Positions 27,116 to 35,166 of a stretch of 64,000 nucleotides of DNA are shown in pieces. The notes beneath the pieces are model-generated. The model ran no database searches. It saw only the letters and a program-made list of their open reading frames with translations, and was not told the DNA's origin. The stretch is from Pseudomethylobacillus aquaticus. Its GTDB lineage: Bacteria; Pseudomonadota; Gammaproteobacteria; Burkholderiales; Methylophilaceae. How positions within the stretch are numbered: the stretch's first letter is position 1; each line of letters opens with the position of its first letter. The stretch lies in contig NZ_RJVP01000001.1 in the NCBI RefSeq assembly GCF_003730115.1, positions 434,001 to 498,000 on the forward strand, given 5' to 3'. A program made the position numbers and the translations under genes.

Positions 27116-27775
27116 CTAGCGCAACTTGCTGCTGGCAAGGGCCAGGCCCGCTTTGGCTTCGGCACGCCGGCCAGCATCGGCATCCTCACGACCCGCCCGA
27201 TCTGCCGCCGCCAATGCCTTGTTGTAATGCTGCACGGCCAGTGCATAGTCGCCCTGCGCAGCCAGGAAATCCGCATAGAAATAATTAGGGTCTATGCCGT
27301 CCGGGTTCATCTGCAGGGATTTTTCCAGATAAGCACGCGCTTTCTTCTTGTCGCCGAATCCGATAGGCCAGCCCGGCACCTTGTAATGCAACGAGCCCAG
27401 CGTGGTGTAGACCGAGCCCTGCAAGGCGGCCGGATCCTTCTTTTCGGCTTCCAGCAACAGGTCGCGTGCCTGTTCCGCCAGCTTGAGCGCACCCAGCCCT
27501 CCCTTGGCCTTGGCATAGCTGCTCAGGATGATGGCTTCCCAGATCAAACTCTCGGCAGAACGTGCCTGCTGTTGTGTAACCTCGTGCGCACGCTCGGCCA
27601 GTGTCTGCAAAGTCGCTTCACGCGTATCGTCACTGCTGGCGTAGCTGGCACTGGCCCAGCCGTGCTGCAGGTTGACGATGTCCTGCGACAGCGACTCGGC
27701 GGCCTGAACTGGCAGCCCAGCGATACTCAGGCAGAACGCTACAATCAATAATTGGTTTTTTAGTTGCTTGCTCAT
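27116..27775 (-). CDS. Small exported TPR protein, last gene of the hemolysin-family operon
   Basis: The 219-residue protein with signal peptide (MSKQLKNQLLIVAFCLSIAG, cleaved near VQA-AES) is almost all helical, with at least two TPR-like repeats (about residues 85-125 and 150-200, e.g. NYFYADFLAAQGDYALAVQHY). It resembles the T-component-like TPR proteins of TRAP-associated systems, but no TRAP permease is next to it. The start 27775 overlaps the SDR stop in an ATGA; the longer in-frame start at 27913 is rejected. It probably works in the periplasm, with a role tied to the operon's product. Confidence 0.8.
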   Translation of the reverse strand: MSKQLKNQLLIVAFCLSIAGLPVQAAESLSQDIVNLQHGWASASYASSDDTREATLQTLAERAHEVTQQQARSAESLIWEAIILSSYAKAKGGLGALKLAEQARDLLLEAEKKDPAALQGSVYTTLGSLHYKVPGWPIGFGDKKKARAYLEKSLQMNPDGIDPNYFYADFLAAQGDYALAVQHYNKALAAADRAGREDADAGRRAEAKAGLALASSKLR

Positions 27776-28608
27776 GCGGAATCTCCATTGATAACAGCGG
27801 GGTAAACATAATGACGGGCGATCCTGGCCTGCTTGCGCAGGCCCTGACTGACCAGTTTGGGTAGCACACCATTCAGCCAGGCAAACAAGGACTCGGGCTG
27901 CCCCAGGTAACACTCTTCCTGACGCGCCAGCACTGCCTGCAGAATACGTTGGGCCACCCAGTGCGGTGCATCCTGTGTGGTGCCCGTCGCTTGCATCATG
28001 GCAGCGGCGCGGCTGTCGTTGATGCGGGTGCGCACTGCGCGCGGCGCGACATAGCTCACATCCAGCGGGCCATCGGCCAGCTCGCGGCGCAGCGCCTGTG
28101 AAAAGCCGCGCATGGCGAATTTGCTGGCACTGTAGCTGGCGTAGTAAGGGAAGCCGATGGAGCCGTACATGGAGCCGATATTGACGATATGCCCACGCTG
28201 CTGATGCAGCATCTGCGGTAGCAAAGCCCGCGTGAGCAGCATGGGCGTGGTGACGTTGACCTGCATGATGTCGCTGATGCGCGCCGGTGATTGCTGCTCA
28301 TAGGCGGTGAAATCAAGGATACCGGCATTGTTGATCAGCATGTCCACATGGCCCAGTTGCTGCAGCGCGGCATCGGCCACGCCCTGGGCAGCATGCACAT
28401 GGCGGAAATCCGCGACGATGGTGACCGCCTGTGCACCTGACACCGGCGCTGCGGCAGCATCCACCTCATGCTGCAAGGCTTGCAGGGCTGATCTGTCATG
28501 GCAGACCAGCGCCAGCCGCGCACCCTGAGCCGCCAGCAGCAGCGCCAACTCGCGACCTATGCCGCCAGTCGCGCCGGTCAGCAGGATATGTTGATTGTTC
28601 AGGCGCAT
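27772..28608 (-). CDS. Short-chain dehydrogenase/reductase of the hemolysin-family operon
   Basis: The 278-residue classical SDR has a cofactor motif TGATGGIGRE (residues 11-20), NNAG at 93-96, and catalytic Ser146, Tyr159 and Lys163 (YSASK). The C-terminal tail of about 50 residues is longer than the minimal SDR and amphipathic, as in membrane-associated acyl reductases; this is inference. It overlaps the diiron oxidase gene by ten bases and the TPR gene by four, so the chain is translationally coupled. It would act on an acyl, keto or hydroxy intermediate. Confidence 0.9.
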   Translation of the reverse strand: MRLNNQHILLTGATGGIGRELALLLAAQGARLALVCHDRSALQALQHEVDAAAAPVSGAQAVTIVADFRHVHAAQGVADAALQQLGHVDMLINNAGILDFTAYEQQSPARISDIMQVNVTTPMLLTRALLPQMLHQQRGHIVNIGSMYGSIGFPYYASYSASKFAMRGFSQALRRELADGPLDVSYVAPRAVRTRINDSRAAAMMQATGTTQDAPHWVAQRILQAVLARQEECYLGQPESLFAWLNGVLPKLVSQGLRKQARIARHYVYPAVINGDSA

Positions 28609-29357
28609 GCTGCCAGTGCCTCCGTTTTGCTGGCTAGCGGGATAAAACGCGCTGCCAGATCGCGGAAGATGTTGCCGTACAGCTGATAGAACATGCGCGC
28701 ACTGTGGATCAGCTGGCGCTGATCTTCTGCATCGGTGATGCGGTTGACCAGGCCTGCATAGAATTCGGTGTGCCCCACATCCAGCGCACCGTGCGAACTG
28801 AGATAACTGAATGCACGCGGACTCAAGCCCAGGCTGTCACGTATCGCCGTACCGGCCTGCGAGGCCATGGCGGTGCTGGTGCCTTCCAGTACCAGCACCA
28901 TGCCCAGAAAAGCAAGCGGGTTGATACGGTGGATGGTGTCGTAGACGTAGGCCACCATGAGCTCGGTGGCAGGGCCAGGCCTGCCCTGCCGGACTTGTTC
29001 GGCATCGGCTCCGCAAGCGGCGATGTCATTGAGTATCCACTCCTGGTGCCCCAGCTCTTCTTCTATATATTCGGCCATGCCGGTGCGCAGCCATTCGTAA
29101 CGCTCCGGCAAGCGGGAACCGCATGCCATCAGCAAGGGCACCGTGTGTTTGACGTGGTGATAAGCCTCGGTCAGAAAAGCGATATAGGCATGCAGGCTGA
29201 CCTGCCCTGCTGCACCTGCGCGCAGCAGGGGCAACTGTTGCAGTTGCTGGCGCTCAAGCTCGGTGGCCTGCAGCAACTGCTCATAGAACGAAGGCGGTTG
29301 AAAATGCGCTGCTTCAAAATGTGCTACTTCAAAATTAGATAACTCAGACGTGCTCAT
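28599..29357 (-). CDS. Heme-oxygenase-like diiron oxidase (iron-containing redox enzyme family)
   Basis: The 252-residue all-helical TenA/heme-oxygenase-fold protein carries a full set of likely metal ligands: Glu64 (FLTEAYHH), Glu101 and His104 (EELGHQEW), Glu158 (VLVLEGTS), and His189-x3-Asp193-x2-His196 (SSHGALDVGH). This arrangement fits HDO enzymes such as UndA, CADD and SznF, which use two irons and oxygen to oxidise fatty acids, amino acids or amines. The N-terminal extension (residues 5-20) contains the near-repeat VAHFEAAHF. The start at 29357 overlaps the ligase gene by 14 bases. The actual substrate is unknown. Confidence 0.85.
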   Translation of the reverse strand: MSTSELSNFEVAHFEAAHFQPPSFYEQLLQATELERQQLQQLPLLRAGAAGQVSLHAYIAFLTEAYHHVKHTVPLLMACGSRLPERYEWLRTGMAEYIEEELGHQEWILNDIAACGADAEQVRQGRPGPATELMVAYVYDTIHRINPLAFLGMVLVLEGTSTAMASQAGTAIRDSLGLSPRAFSYLSSHGALDVGHTEFYAGLVNRITDAEDQRQLIHSARMFYQLYGNIFRDLAARFIPLASKTEALAACA

Positions 29358-30861
29358 GTAGAACTTCCTCATAAAGTGCATTGATCTTGTGTTGATAGGC
29401 TTGCCAGATCTGGTCGCGACGCAAACGGAAGTTGGCCGTCAGCTGCTGATTGGCGGTGCTGAACGGCGCATCGGCGCGGCGCCAGGCGGTGACGCGCGCG
29501 TAATCCGGCAAGGCGGCGTTGATCATCTGGATGCGGGCATCGATCTGGGTGTCGCTAGCACCACTGGCCGCGACGATCAGCGCCACATTGTATGGACGCG
29601 CTTCCCCGAACAGGGCGGCCTGGGCGATCTCCGGGCTTTGCACCAGCTGGCTCTCCACCCATTCCGGCGAAACATTGCGGCCGAACGACGTGATGAACAT
29701 GTGTTTCTTGCGGCCGTGGATATGCAGATAGCCCTCTGTATCCAGGTAACCCAGGTCACCCGTGGGCCAGTAATCGCCATCGTTACGCAGCAAGCCGTTG
29801 TAACCCAGCATGGTGGCGCCCGATACCATGATCTCGCCATCAGCCGCGATGCGTATGCGCACATGCGGCAGGGGTTTGCCCACGCTGCCGGGGCGGCGTG
29901 CCGTCATGGTGTTCAATGCCACCACAGACGCGCACTCCGACAAGCCATAGCCTTCGTACACCGGTAGGCCCACCGCCTCGGCACGCTCCAGCAAGCTGAC
30001 GGCCACAGTGGCGCCGCCCACCGCGATGAAGCGCAACCGTTCCGACAGGGTGTGACCCGCCTCGGTCAGCTGCACCACCGCCTTGAGCAGCTCAGGCGTC
30101 AGCACCAGGGTGGAAGGTTGTCGCTGGCGCAGCGTATTGAGCAGCAAACCGATCTCCAGGTGGCTGGCCCCCGGCAGCCCCAGCTGGCTGCCCGGCAACA
30201 GGGTCACACTAGCGCCTGCCATCAAGGGCACATACAAGCCGGCCAGGTTCTCCAGCAAGGTGGATAAAGGCAACACACTCAGATGCTCATCCTGTGCGCT
30301 GGCAGCCGTACTGAGCAACAGGCTGTGCACCACCTGCTCAATGGCGTTCAGGTCCAGACATACCCCCTTGGCATTGCCCGTGGTTCCCGAGGTGTAGGTC
30401 AGCTTGCAGCAACTCACGGGCAACACCGCCTGCATGCGCGGCGCGATCTCGAACTCGGTCAGCCAGCGTTCCGCCACCAGATAACGCGAGCGCTTGAGTA
30501 TCTGCACACCACCTGCCAGCAAGCGCTGCTCCATGTCGATGGGCTGGTCACTGATCACCGTGCCTACGCCGGCATCGCGGATCACATGCAACTGCTGCGC
30601 CTCGGAGAAAAAGCCGGGCAGCGGCACCAGCACGCCGCCTGCGGCGAGCACAGCCAGGTCCACCATGGCCCAGGCCGGGTCATTGTCCATGCACAGCGCC
30701 ACCACCGCAGGCCCGCTGCGCGCAAAGCGCTGCTGTAAACGCAGCACCGCGTCAGCCAGTGCCTGATAGCTCCAGGTGGTATGGGCTCCGCGCAGCGCTG
30801 TCCGGTCTGGCGTTCGTACTGCATGCTGGCGTATGGCGTGCAGAATGATGGAGTCGCGCAT
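29344..30861 (-). CDS. AMP-dependent acyl-CoA synthetase/ligase of the hemolysin-family operon
   Basis: The 505-residue ANL-superfamily enzyme has the P-loop-like TSGTTGNAKGV motif, YEGYGLSECASV and the hinge region PTGDLGYLDTEGYLHIHGRKKHM. It is shorter than typical long-chain acyl-CoA synthetases. At the C-terminal A10 motif the residues read LTANFRLRRDQ: the lysine normally needed for the adenylation half-reaction appears to be Arg. It would activate a fatty acid as acyl-AMP or acyl-CoA. ATG 30861 overlaps the preceding stop in TGATG; GTG 30864 is an alternative. Confidence 0.92.
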   Translation of the reverse strand: MRDSIILHAIRQHAVRTPDRTALRGAHTTWSYQALADAVLRLQQRFARSGPAVVALCMDNDPAWAMVDLAVLAAGGVLVPLPGFFSEAQQLHVIRDAGVGTVISDQPIDMEQRLLAGGVQILKRSRYLVAERWLTEFEIAPRMQAVLPVSCCKLTYTSGTTGNAKGVCLDLNAIEQVVHSLLLSTAASAQDEHLSVLPLSTLLENLAGLYVPLMAGASVTLLPGSQLGLPGASHLEIGLLLNTLRQRQPSTLVLTPELLKAVVQLTEAGHTLSERLRFIAVGGATVAVSLLERAEAVGLPVYEGYGLSECASVVALNTMTARRPGSVGKPLPHVRIRIAADGEIMVSGATMLGYNGLLRNDGDYWPTGDLGYLDTEGYLHIHGRKKHMFITSFGRNVSPEWVESQLVQSPEIAQAALFGEARPYNVALIVAASGASDTQIDARIQMINAALPDYARVTAWRRADAPFSTANQQLTANFRLRRDQIWQAYQHKINALYEEVLHEHV

Positions 30862-31595
30862 CACTGCACCTCGTCGTTAAGCAGCGGCTGCTGACGCTGT
30901 ATCGCCATCACCAGGGGTTTTTGCTGGTAATAGCTGCCCCAGGCCGCGCGTTCATGCGCAGGCAGCCGCTCTATGCTGGCCGTGCCTAGCGGGTGCAGCT
31001 GCATATTGAGCTTGGTCAGGGAGTTGCGCAGCGCCGAGATGCCGGTGAACACCGCCCAGCGCGTATCCGTGCCATGCAGATACAAGCTGATGGCAGCCAG
31101 CAGGCAGCGCGAACTGGAAGGCTCACCCACAGCCAGGTTACCGATCTCGATCAGCTGCTCACGCGGCACCTGCTTGCCGGTGGCGAGGGCCAGGGCCTGC
31201 TGCACTGGCATGTCCAGATAGCGTTCCAGGAACAAGGGCGTGCTGTCGGCATGCCGTAAGCCGCACACGGCCAGCAGATCGCCGTGCGCATCACGCAGAC
31301 TCAGCAATTGCGGCATGAAATCACGCACATCCGCACCGTAAGCCCGCTTGAATATCTGATGGATATAGCCTTGCAGCTCGGCACGGTCGGCGGCGTCCGG
31401 GCCGGACATGGTCACCGTGACCTGCTGCGGACCATGCAGGCGGACATCAGCGTGATGACGGCTCTGGGCATGCTGGCGGCCCTTGCCATGCTGATGCACT
31501 GGCATGCAAGGCAAGTCGAATGCAGGCAGCGCCAGCGTGGTGCTAGCCTGGCCGGATGTAGTCAGAAAAGAAGCGGGTTGATGCAGCGGTAGCAT
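30861..31595 (-). CDS. Thermostable hemolysin family protein (T_hemolysin, GNAT-related)
   Basis: The 244-residue protein has a His-rich N-terminal segment (about residues 30-55, with HQHGKGRQHAQSRHHADVRL) followed by the T_hemolysin domain: LFLERYLDMPVQQAL, IEIGNLAVGEPSSSRCLL, WAVFTGISALRNSLTKLNM and WGSYYQQKPLVM. Family members were named for Vibrio heat-stable hemolysins, but the fold is predicted to be an acyltransferase fold (GNAT), close to LuxI-type synthases. No secretion signal is visible. The start at 31595 follows TTTGGAGATCGTCGC; the longer frame to 31631 is rejected. It is the first gene of the five-gene operon. Confidence 0.85.
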   Translation of the reverse strand: MLPLHQPASFLTTSGQASTTLALPAFDLPCMPVHQHGKGRQHAQSRHHADVRLHGPQQVTVTMSGPDAADRAELQGYIHQIFKRAYGADVRDFMPQLLSLRDAHGDLLAVCGLRHADSTPLFLERYLDMPVQQALALATGKQVPREQLIEIGNLAVGEPSSSRCLLAAISLYLHGTDTRWAVFTGISALRNSLTKLNMQLHPLGTASIERLPAHERAAWGSYYQQKPLVMAIQRQQPLLNDEVQ

Positions 31596-31691
31596 GCGAC
31601 GATCTCCAAATGAATGATGGAGATAGCGCAACCGTCATGCCATGCTGGCCCGCTGCTGCAGGCACAGCACAAAGTGCCAGGCTAAATTTTA

Positions 31692-31720
31692 TTCACCATA
31701 ACTATCATAGAGTTAGTGAA
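31692..31720. promoter_or_regulatory. Inverted repeat upstream of the hemolysin-family operon
   Basis: The arms TTCAC-CA-TAACT and AGTTAGTGAA are inverted complements with a two-base interruption in one arm and a seven-base centre. The repeat lies about 97 bases before the first start codon, in A/T-rich sequence suitable for a promoter. It is a candidate operator; the regulator is unknown. Confidence 0.5.
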
Positions 31721-31815
31721 AAAATACTGGCGATGAAGTCAAGAATCAATCGTGTTTGGTAAGTAAAGCATACTTTTTTTGCGTGGCACATCCCTGCAAA
31801 CCATGCAGTCTGCAA

Positions 31816-32307
31816 TCATTGCGGGGTGGCGTCGGCACACTCCGGCCGCTCGCTGCGTCGCCCGTCTGCATCCAGCCAGAGCAAGACCTTGACGCGTTTG
31901 TCGACCGCACATGCGGCTACATAGCCGATCGCGCCGCTGGTTTCCGCCACATAGCGCAGCATGCCTTCCGATGAGCCCACCACATGCGGTGGCGAGATGC
32001 CATGGAAGTACTGCTCGTTCCAGTATTCCACCTGCGATTCAGGCAAACCGCCCAGCAGCTGCCGTGAGAACTGCCTGCGCAGCGGGTGCTGTGTGGGGAG
32101 ATTAGCCGGGTGCACGGGCTTGCCATTGGGCCAGTACAGCTTTTTACGCAGATAGATCAGCCCGATGTCGGCTAACTGCATGGGCTTGATGCTGTCTGTG
32201 CCCGATACGATCACCGCCATAGGCTCGTCGGCATGGCTGGCCTGAGCCGCCAGCAGCAGGCTGCACATCAGGGCTGTGAATATGGGCTTGAGCATCCGCA
32301 CGGGCAT
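31816..32307 (-). CDS. PstS-like phosphate-type substrate-binding protein, small
   Basis: The 163-residue exported protein has a signal peptide ending ASHA-DEP and a PBP-like fold: VSGTDSIKPMQLADIGLIYL, the loop GSSEGMLRYVAETSGAIGYV, and a truncated C terminus compared with PstS. Such small PstS-like proteins often accompany porin-like proteins and histidine kinases as periplasmic sensors. Its ATG overlaps the porin-like gene's stop in TGATG. The divergent two-component system 1.2 kb away is a likely partner. Confidence 0.85.
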   Translation of the reverse strand: MPVRMLKPIFTALMCSLLLAAQASHADEPMAVIVSGTDSIKPMQLADIGLIYLRKKLYWPNGKPVHPANLPTQHPLRRQFSRQLLGGLPESQVEYWNEQYFHGISPPHVVGSSEGMLRYVAETSGAIGYVAACAVDKRVKVLLWLDADGRRSERPECADATPQ

Positions 32308-33308
32308 CAGAACAGGATGGCAAACGAAGCCAGCAGGCCCTTGGGCGAATCCGGGCGTTCTTCATCCCCGCCTACATATTCGACCTTGACGATACGACTG
32401 GGCGCCACTTTCCAGGCGGCACCGATCAGCCAGCGGTCACTGGAGCCATCACCGGCACGCTTGTAGTTCTCCAGCCTGCCCACCGCGAACCAGCGCGGGG
32501 CGATGGGCGCCACCGCTTGCAGGTAGCCACCGCTGCCACCGTCGCCGCCACTGGTGAGCCAGCGCTGGAACAATTCGCCACTGATCTCCCAGCCAGCATA
32601 GCGGCTCAGGAAATCCACGCCCATCAGCCGGTAGCGCTGATTGCCTGCGGTGCTCTCATTGAATTCCAGTGCAGACAGGCCGAACTCGGTACGGCCGGTG
32701 AGGTTGAGCCGGCCGCCCGCCGTATTGCGGTACTCCAGCTCGTCACGGTCCACCTGCTGGTCCTTGAGCGCCTCGGCAAACACGGTATATTCCAGCACGC
32801 GGGTCTCGAATGGCACCGCGCCGAACAGCATCAGGCCATTCAGCGCCACGGGAAACAGCTCCCGCGTGGCCAGCGGCCGTGTGGTGGTCCACACCAGCGG
32901 CGCGGCGTGGATCAGGTTCCAGCGCCCGACCGGCGTCAGATAACGGCCGGCCCTGAGATTGAAGGTCTCGTTGATGTTGTAATCAAAGTACAGGCGCTCG
33001 ACATCGAGCACGGAGTCCTGATCGGTCAGGCCCTTGCCGGATTCCCAGCGCACTGGCTGTTCGATCTCGATCTCGGAAAAGAACTTCCAGCGGCTGTCAC
33101 CAGACCAGCTGATGAGCAGGCTGAGCTCTTCCAGCGAGGCTTCGGCGCGGCCGCCAGGGTGCAGGTTGGCTTGGACACTGCTGTAACCGCCCAAGTGAAA
33201 GCCTTCCAGCCAATCCGACGTCAGCCCATCCCACCTGGGTTCTGCAGCGTGTGCCTGCAGGGCGAGCGCGGACAGCAGGATGAATCCCCACCAACGTATC
33301 GCATGCAT
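32307..33308 (-). CDS. Outer-membrane porin-like beta-barrel protein, 333 aa
   Basis: A signal peptide (MHAIRWWGFILLSALALQAHA, cleaved near AHA-AEP) leads a Gly/aromatic-rich beta protein ending in LASFAILF, with a terminal Phe as outer-membrane barrels require. Segments such as FHLGGYSSVQANL and RAGRYLTPVGRWNLIHAAP resemble small phosphate- or pyrophosphate-selective porin-like barrels. The start at 33308 follows AAGGAGTGGCACAAA; a longer frame exists but is unlikely. It precedes the PstS-like gene with overlap. Confidence 0.8.
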   Translation of the reverse strand: MHAIRWWGFILLSALALQAHAAEPRWDGLTSDWLEGFHLGGYSSVQANLHPGGRAEASLEELSLLISWSGDSRWKFFSEIEIEQPVRWESGKGLTDQDSVLDVERLYFDYNINETFNLRAGRYLTPVGRWNLIHAAPLVWTTTRPLATRELFPVALNGLMLFGAVPFETRVLEYTVFAEALKDQQVDRDELEYRNTAGGRLNLTGRTEFGLSALEFNESTAGNQRYRLMGVDFLSRYAGWEISGELFQRWLTSGGDGGSGGYLQAVAPIAPRWFAVGRLENYKRAGDGSSDRWLIGAAWKVAPSRIVKVEYVGGDEERPDSPKGLLASFAILF

Positions 33309-33477
33309 TTTGTGCCACTCCTTGCCTTGAACCGGCGAACATTCTAATCTTGTTTGGCTGCTTATTTTGTTTGGCAGCTTAGCTCTTGTTTCACTGATCA
33401 GCATCGCACAACCATGATGGCCAGATTACGCCAAACCGAATGAGAACCACAGTGCCCGCTTTATACTTGCCTGCCAC

Positions 33478-35166
33478 ATGCTGAACAGACTCAAATCGCT
33501 GCCTATCCGTCACCTGCTGTTGGCGGCCTTCCTGCTCACCGGCCTGCTGCCCAGCGTGCTGGTCACCGGGCTCGCGTTCCATGAAGCAGGCCATGTGCTC
33601 ACCACCGAGATCGCCCACGATCTGGAGACGCGGGCGCGCGCCAGTGCCGATGACATAGACCGCGTGATGTTCGAGCGTGTGCAGAACGCCGCCTCCTGGA
33701 GCCGGCTGGAGATCATGCAGGAATTCCGCGTGGACGATGTGGACAAGCGCCTGTCCAAATTCCTGGGTGAGCTCAAGACCAGCTACCAGCAAGTGTATGA
33801 CGCGCTCTACGTCACCGATGCGCAGCTGCGCATCATCGCCTCCAGTGAGCCGCGCAGCCTGGGCCGCCCTCTGTCAGTACCTCCGGACTGGCTGCATATC
33901 CAGCTCGGTGGCACCGATATCCACCTATCACGCCCGTATCACCAGCAACTTTACATCTCGGCACGCATCACCGACAGCATCGATGCCGGCCAGCCCGGCA
34001 AGCTGGTAGCCGTGCTCAACTGGCAACAAGTCAGCCGCATCCTCGACGATGCCGTGTCCGGGCGCACCTCGGCCGTGCTGCTGGACAGCGCTGAGCAGCC
34101 ACTGGCCGCGACCGCCGGCTGGCAGGCGGAGCAAACCATGGCCAGCATCACCGCCAGTGCGCTGAACCAGGGCTTTCAGGGCCTGACCGAAGTACGCTGG
34201 CGCGTGATCTTTTCCCAGCACAGTGAAGAAGCGCTGGCGCCAGTGCGGCGCATGGGACTGATCTTTCTGGGCCTGCTGCTGGCCACGCTGGTGCTGGCCA
34301 GCGTGATGGCGGTGCCGGTGGCGCGCACCCTGTCGCGGCCACTGGCGGCACTCACTGCGTTCGCCCAGCAATTCATACGCTCCGGTGCCAGCCTGCAACC
34401 ACCGGTGGGTGGGCCGGCCGAGATCGACAGCATGGCGCGCGCCTTCGGACAGATGATCGCCGACCTGGAACGCTCGCGTGCCAACCTGACCCGCGCCGCC
34501 AAGCTGGCAGTGGTGGGCGAGATGGCCGCCGCCATGAGCCATGAGGTACGCACACCGCTGGGTATCCTGCGCTCTTCCGCGCAACTGCTGCAGCGCGAAC
34601 CCGCGCTCACGCCCGAAGGCCGCGAGCTGTGTGGGTTCATCATCAGCGAGACCGAACGCCTTAATCGCCTGGTGACCACACTCATCGACGCTGCCAAGCC
34701 ACGCCCGCTGGAATTCACCACCACCGACTTGAGCCAGCTGGCCCGCCAGACCAGCGCCATGCTGGCCGCGCAGGCACAGAAGAAGTCCATCACGCTGAGC
34801 TGTCCAGGCACTCGCCAGGTGGTGTGCCAGTGCGATGCCGAGCAGATGACGCAGGTGTTGCTCAACCTGCTGCTCAATGCCATCCAGCTATTGCCGGAAG
34901 GGGGTCACATTGAAGTGCTGCTCAGCGAGACCGATCATGAGGTGTTGATCAGCGTGGCCGATGACGGGCCTGGCATCCCGCCCGAACAGCGCGAACTGGT
35001 GTTCGACCCCTTCTTCACGCAGCGTCCGGGGGGCGTGGGCCTGGGCCTGGCGGTAGTACGCCAGATCGTGCACGCCCATCTGGGCAGCATCAGCGCCAGC
35101 GAGAGTAGAATGCACGGAGCATTGTTTACCATCCACCTGCCCAAGCTGAAAGTCGAAACAACGTGA
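33478..35166 (+). CDS. Sensor histidine kinase with periplasmic sensor and HAMP
   Basis: The 562-residue kinase has one transmembrane helix near residues 13-33, a periplasmic sensor region (about 34-257, Cache-like) and a second helix near 258-280. HAMP follows, then a dimerisation domain with the H-box AAAMSHEVRTPLGILRSS (phosphorylated His). The ATP-binding domain has the N-box NLLLNAIQLLPEGG and the G1/G2 glycines DDGPGIPPEQ and GGVGLGLAV. The last bases overlap the response regulator in GTGA. The signal is unknown; the divergent porin/PstS-like pair suggests periplasmic ligand sensing. Confidence 0.93.
   Translation: MLNRLKSLPIRHLLLAAFLLTGLLPSVLVTGLAFHEAGHVLTTEIAHDLETRARASADDIDRVMFERVQNAASWSRLEIMQEFRVDDVDKRLSKFLGELKTSYQQVYDALYVTDAQLRIIASSEPRSLGRPLSVPPDWLHIQLGGTDIHLSRPYHQQLYISARITDSIDAGQPGKLVAVLNWQQVSRILDDAVSGRTSAVLLDSAEQPLAATAGWQAEQTMASITASALNQGFQGLTEVRWRVIFSQHSEEALAPVRRMGLIFLGLLLATLVLASVMAVPVARTLSRPLAALTAFAQQFIRSGASLQPPVGGPAEIDSMARAFGQMIADLERSRANLTRAAKLAVVGEMAAAMSHEVRTPLGILRSSAQLLQREPALTPEGRELCGFIISETERLNRLVTTLIDAAKPRPLEFTTTDLSQLARQTSAMLAAQAQKKSITLSCPGTRQVVCQCDAEQMTQVLLNLLLNAIQLLPEGGHIEVLLSETDHEVLISVADDGPGIPPEQRELVFDPFFTQRPGGVGLGLAVVRQIVHAHLGSISASESRMHGALFTIHLPKLKVETT

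Noticed and set aside
30861..31595. True secreted hemolysin
   Set aside because: No signal peptide or pore-forming features; the operon context points to an enzyme.
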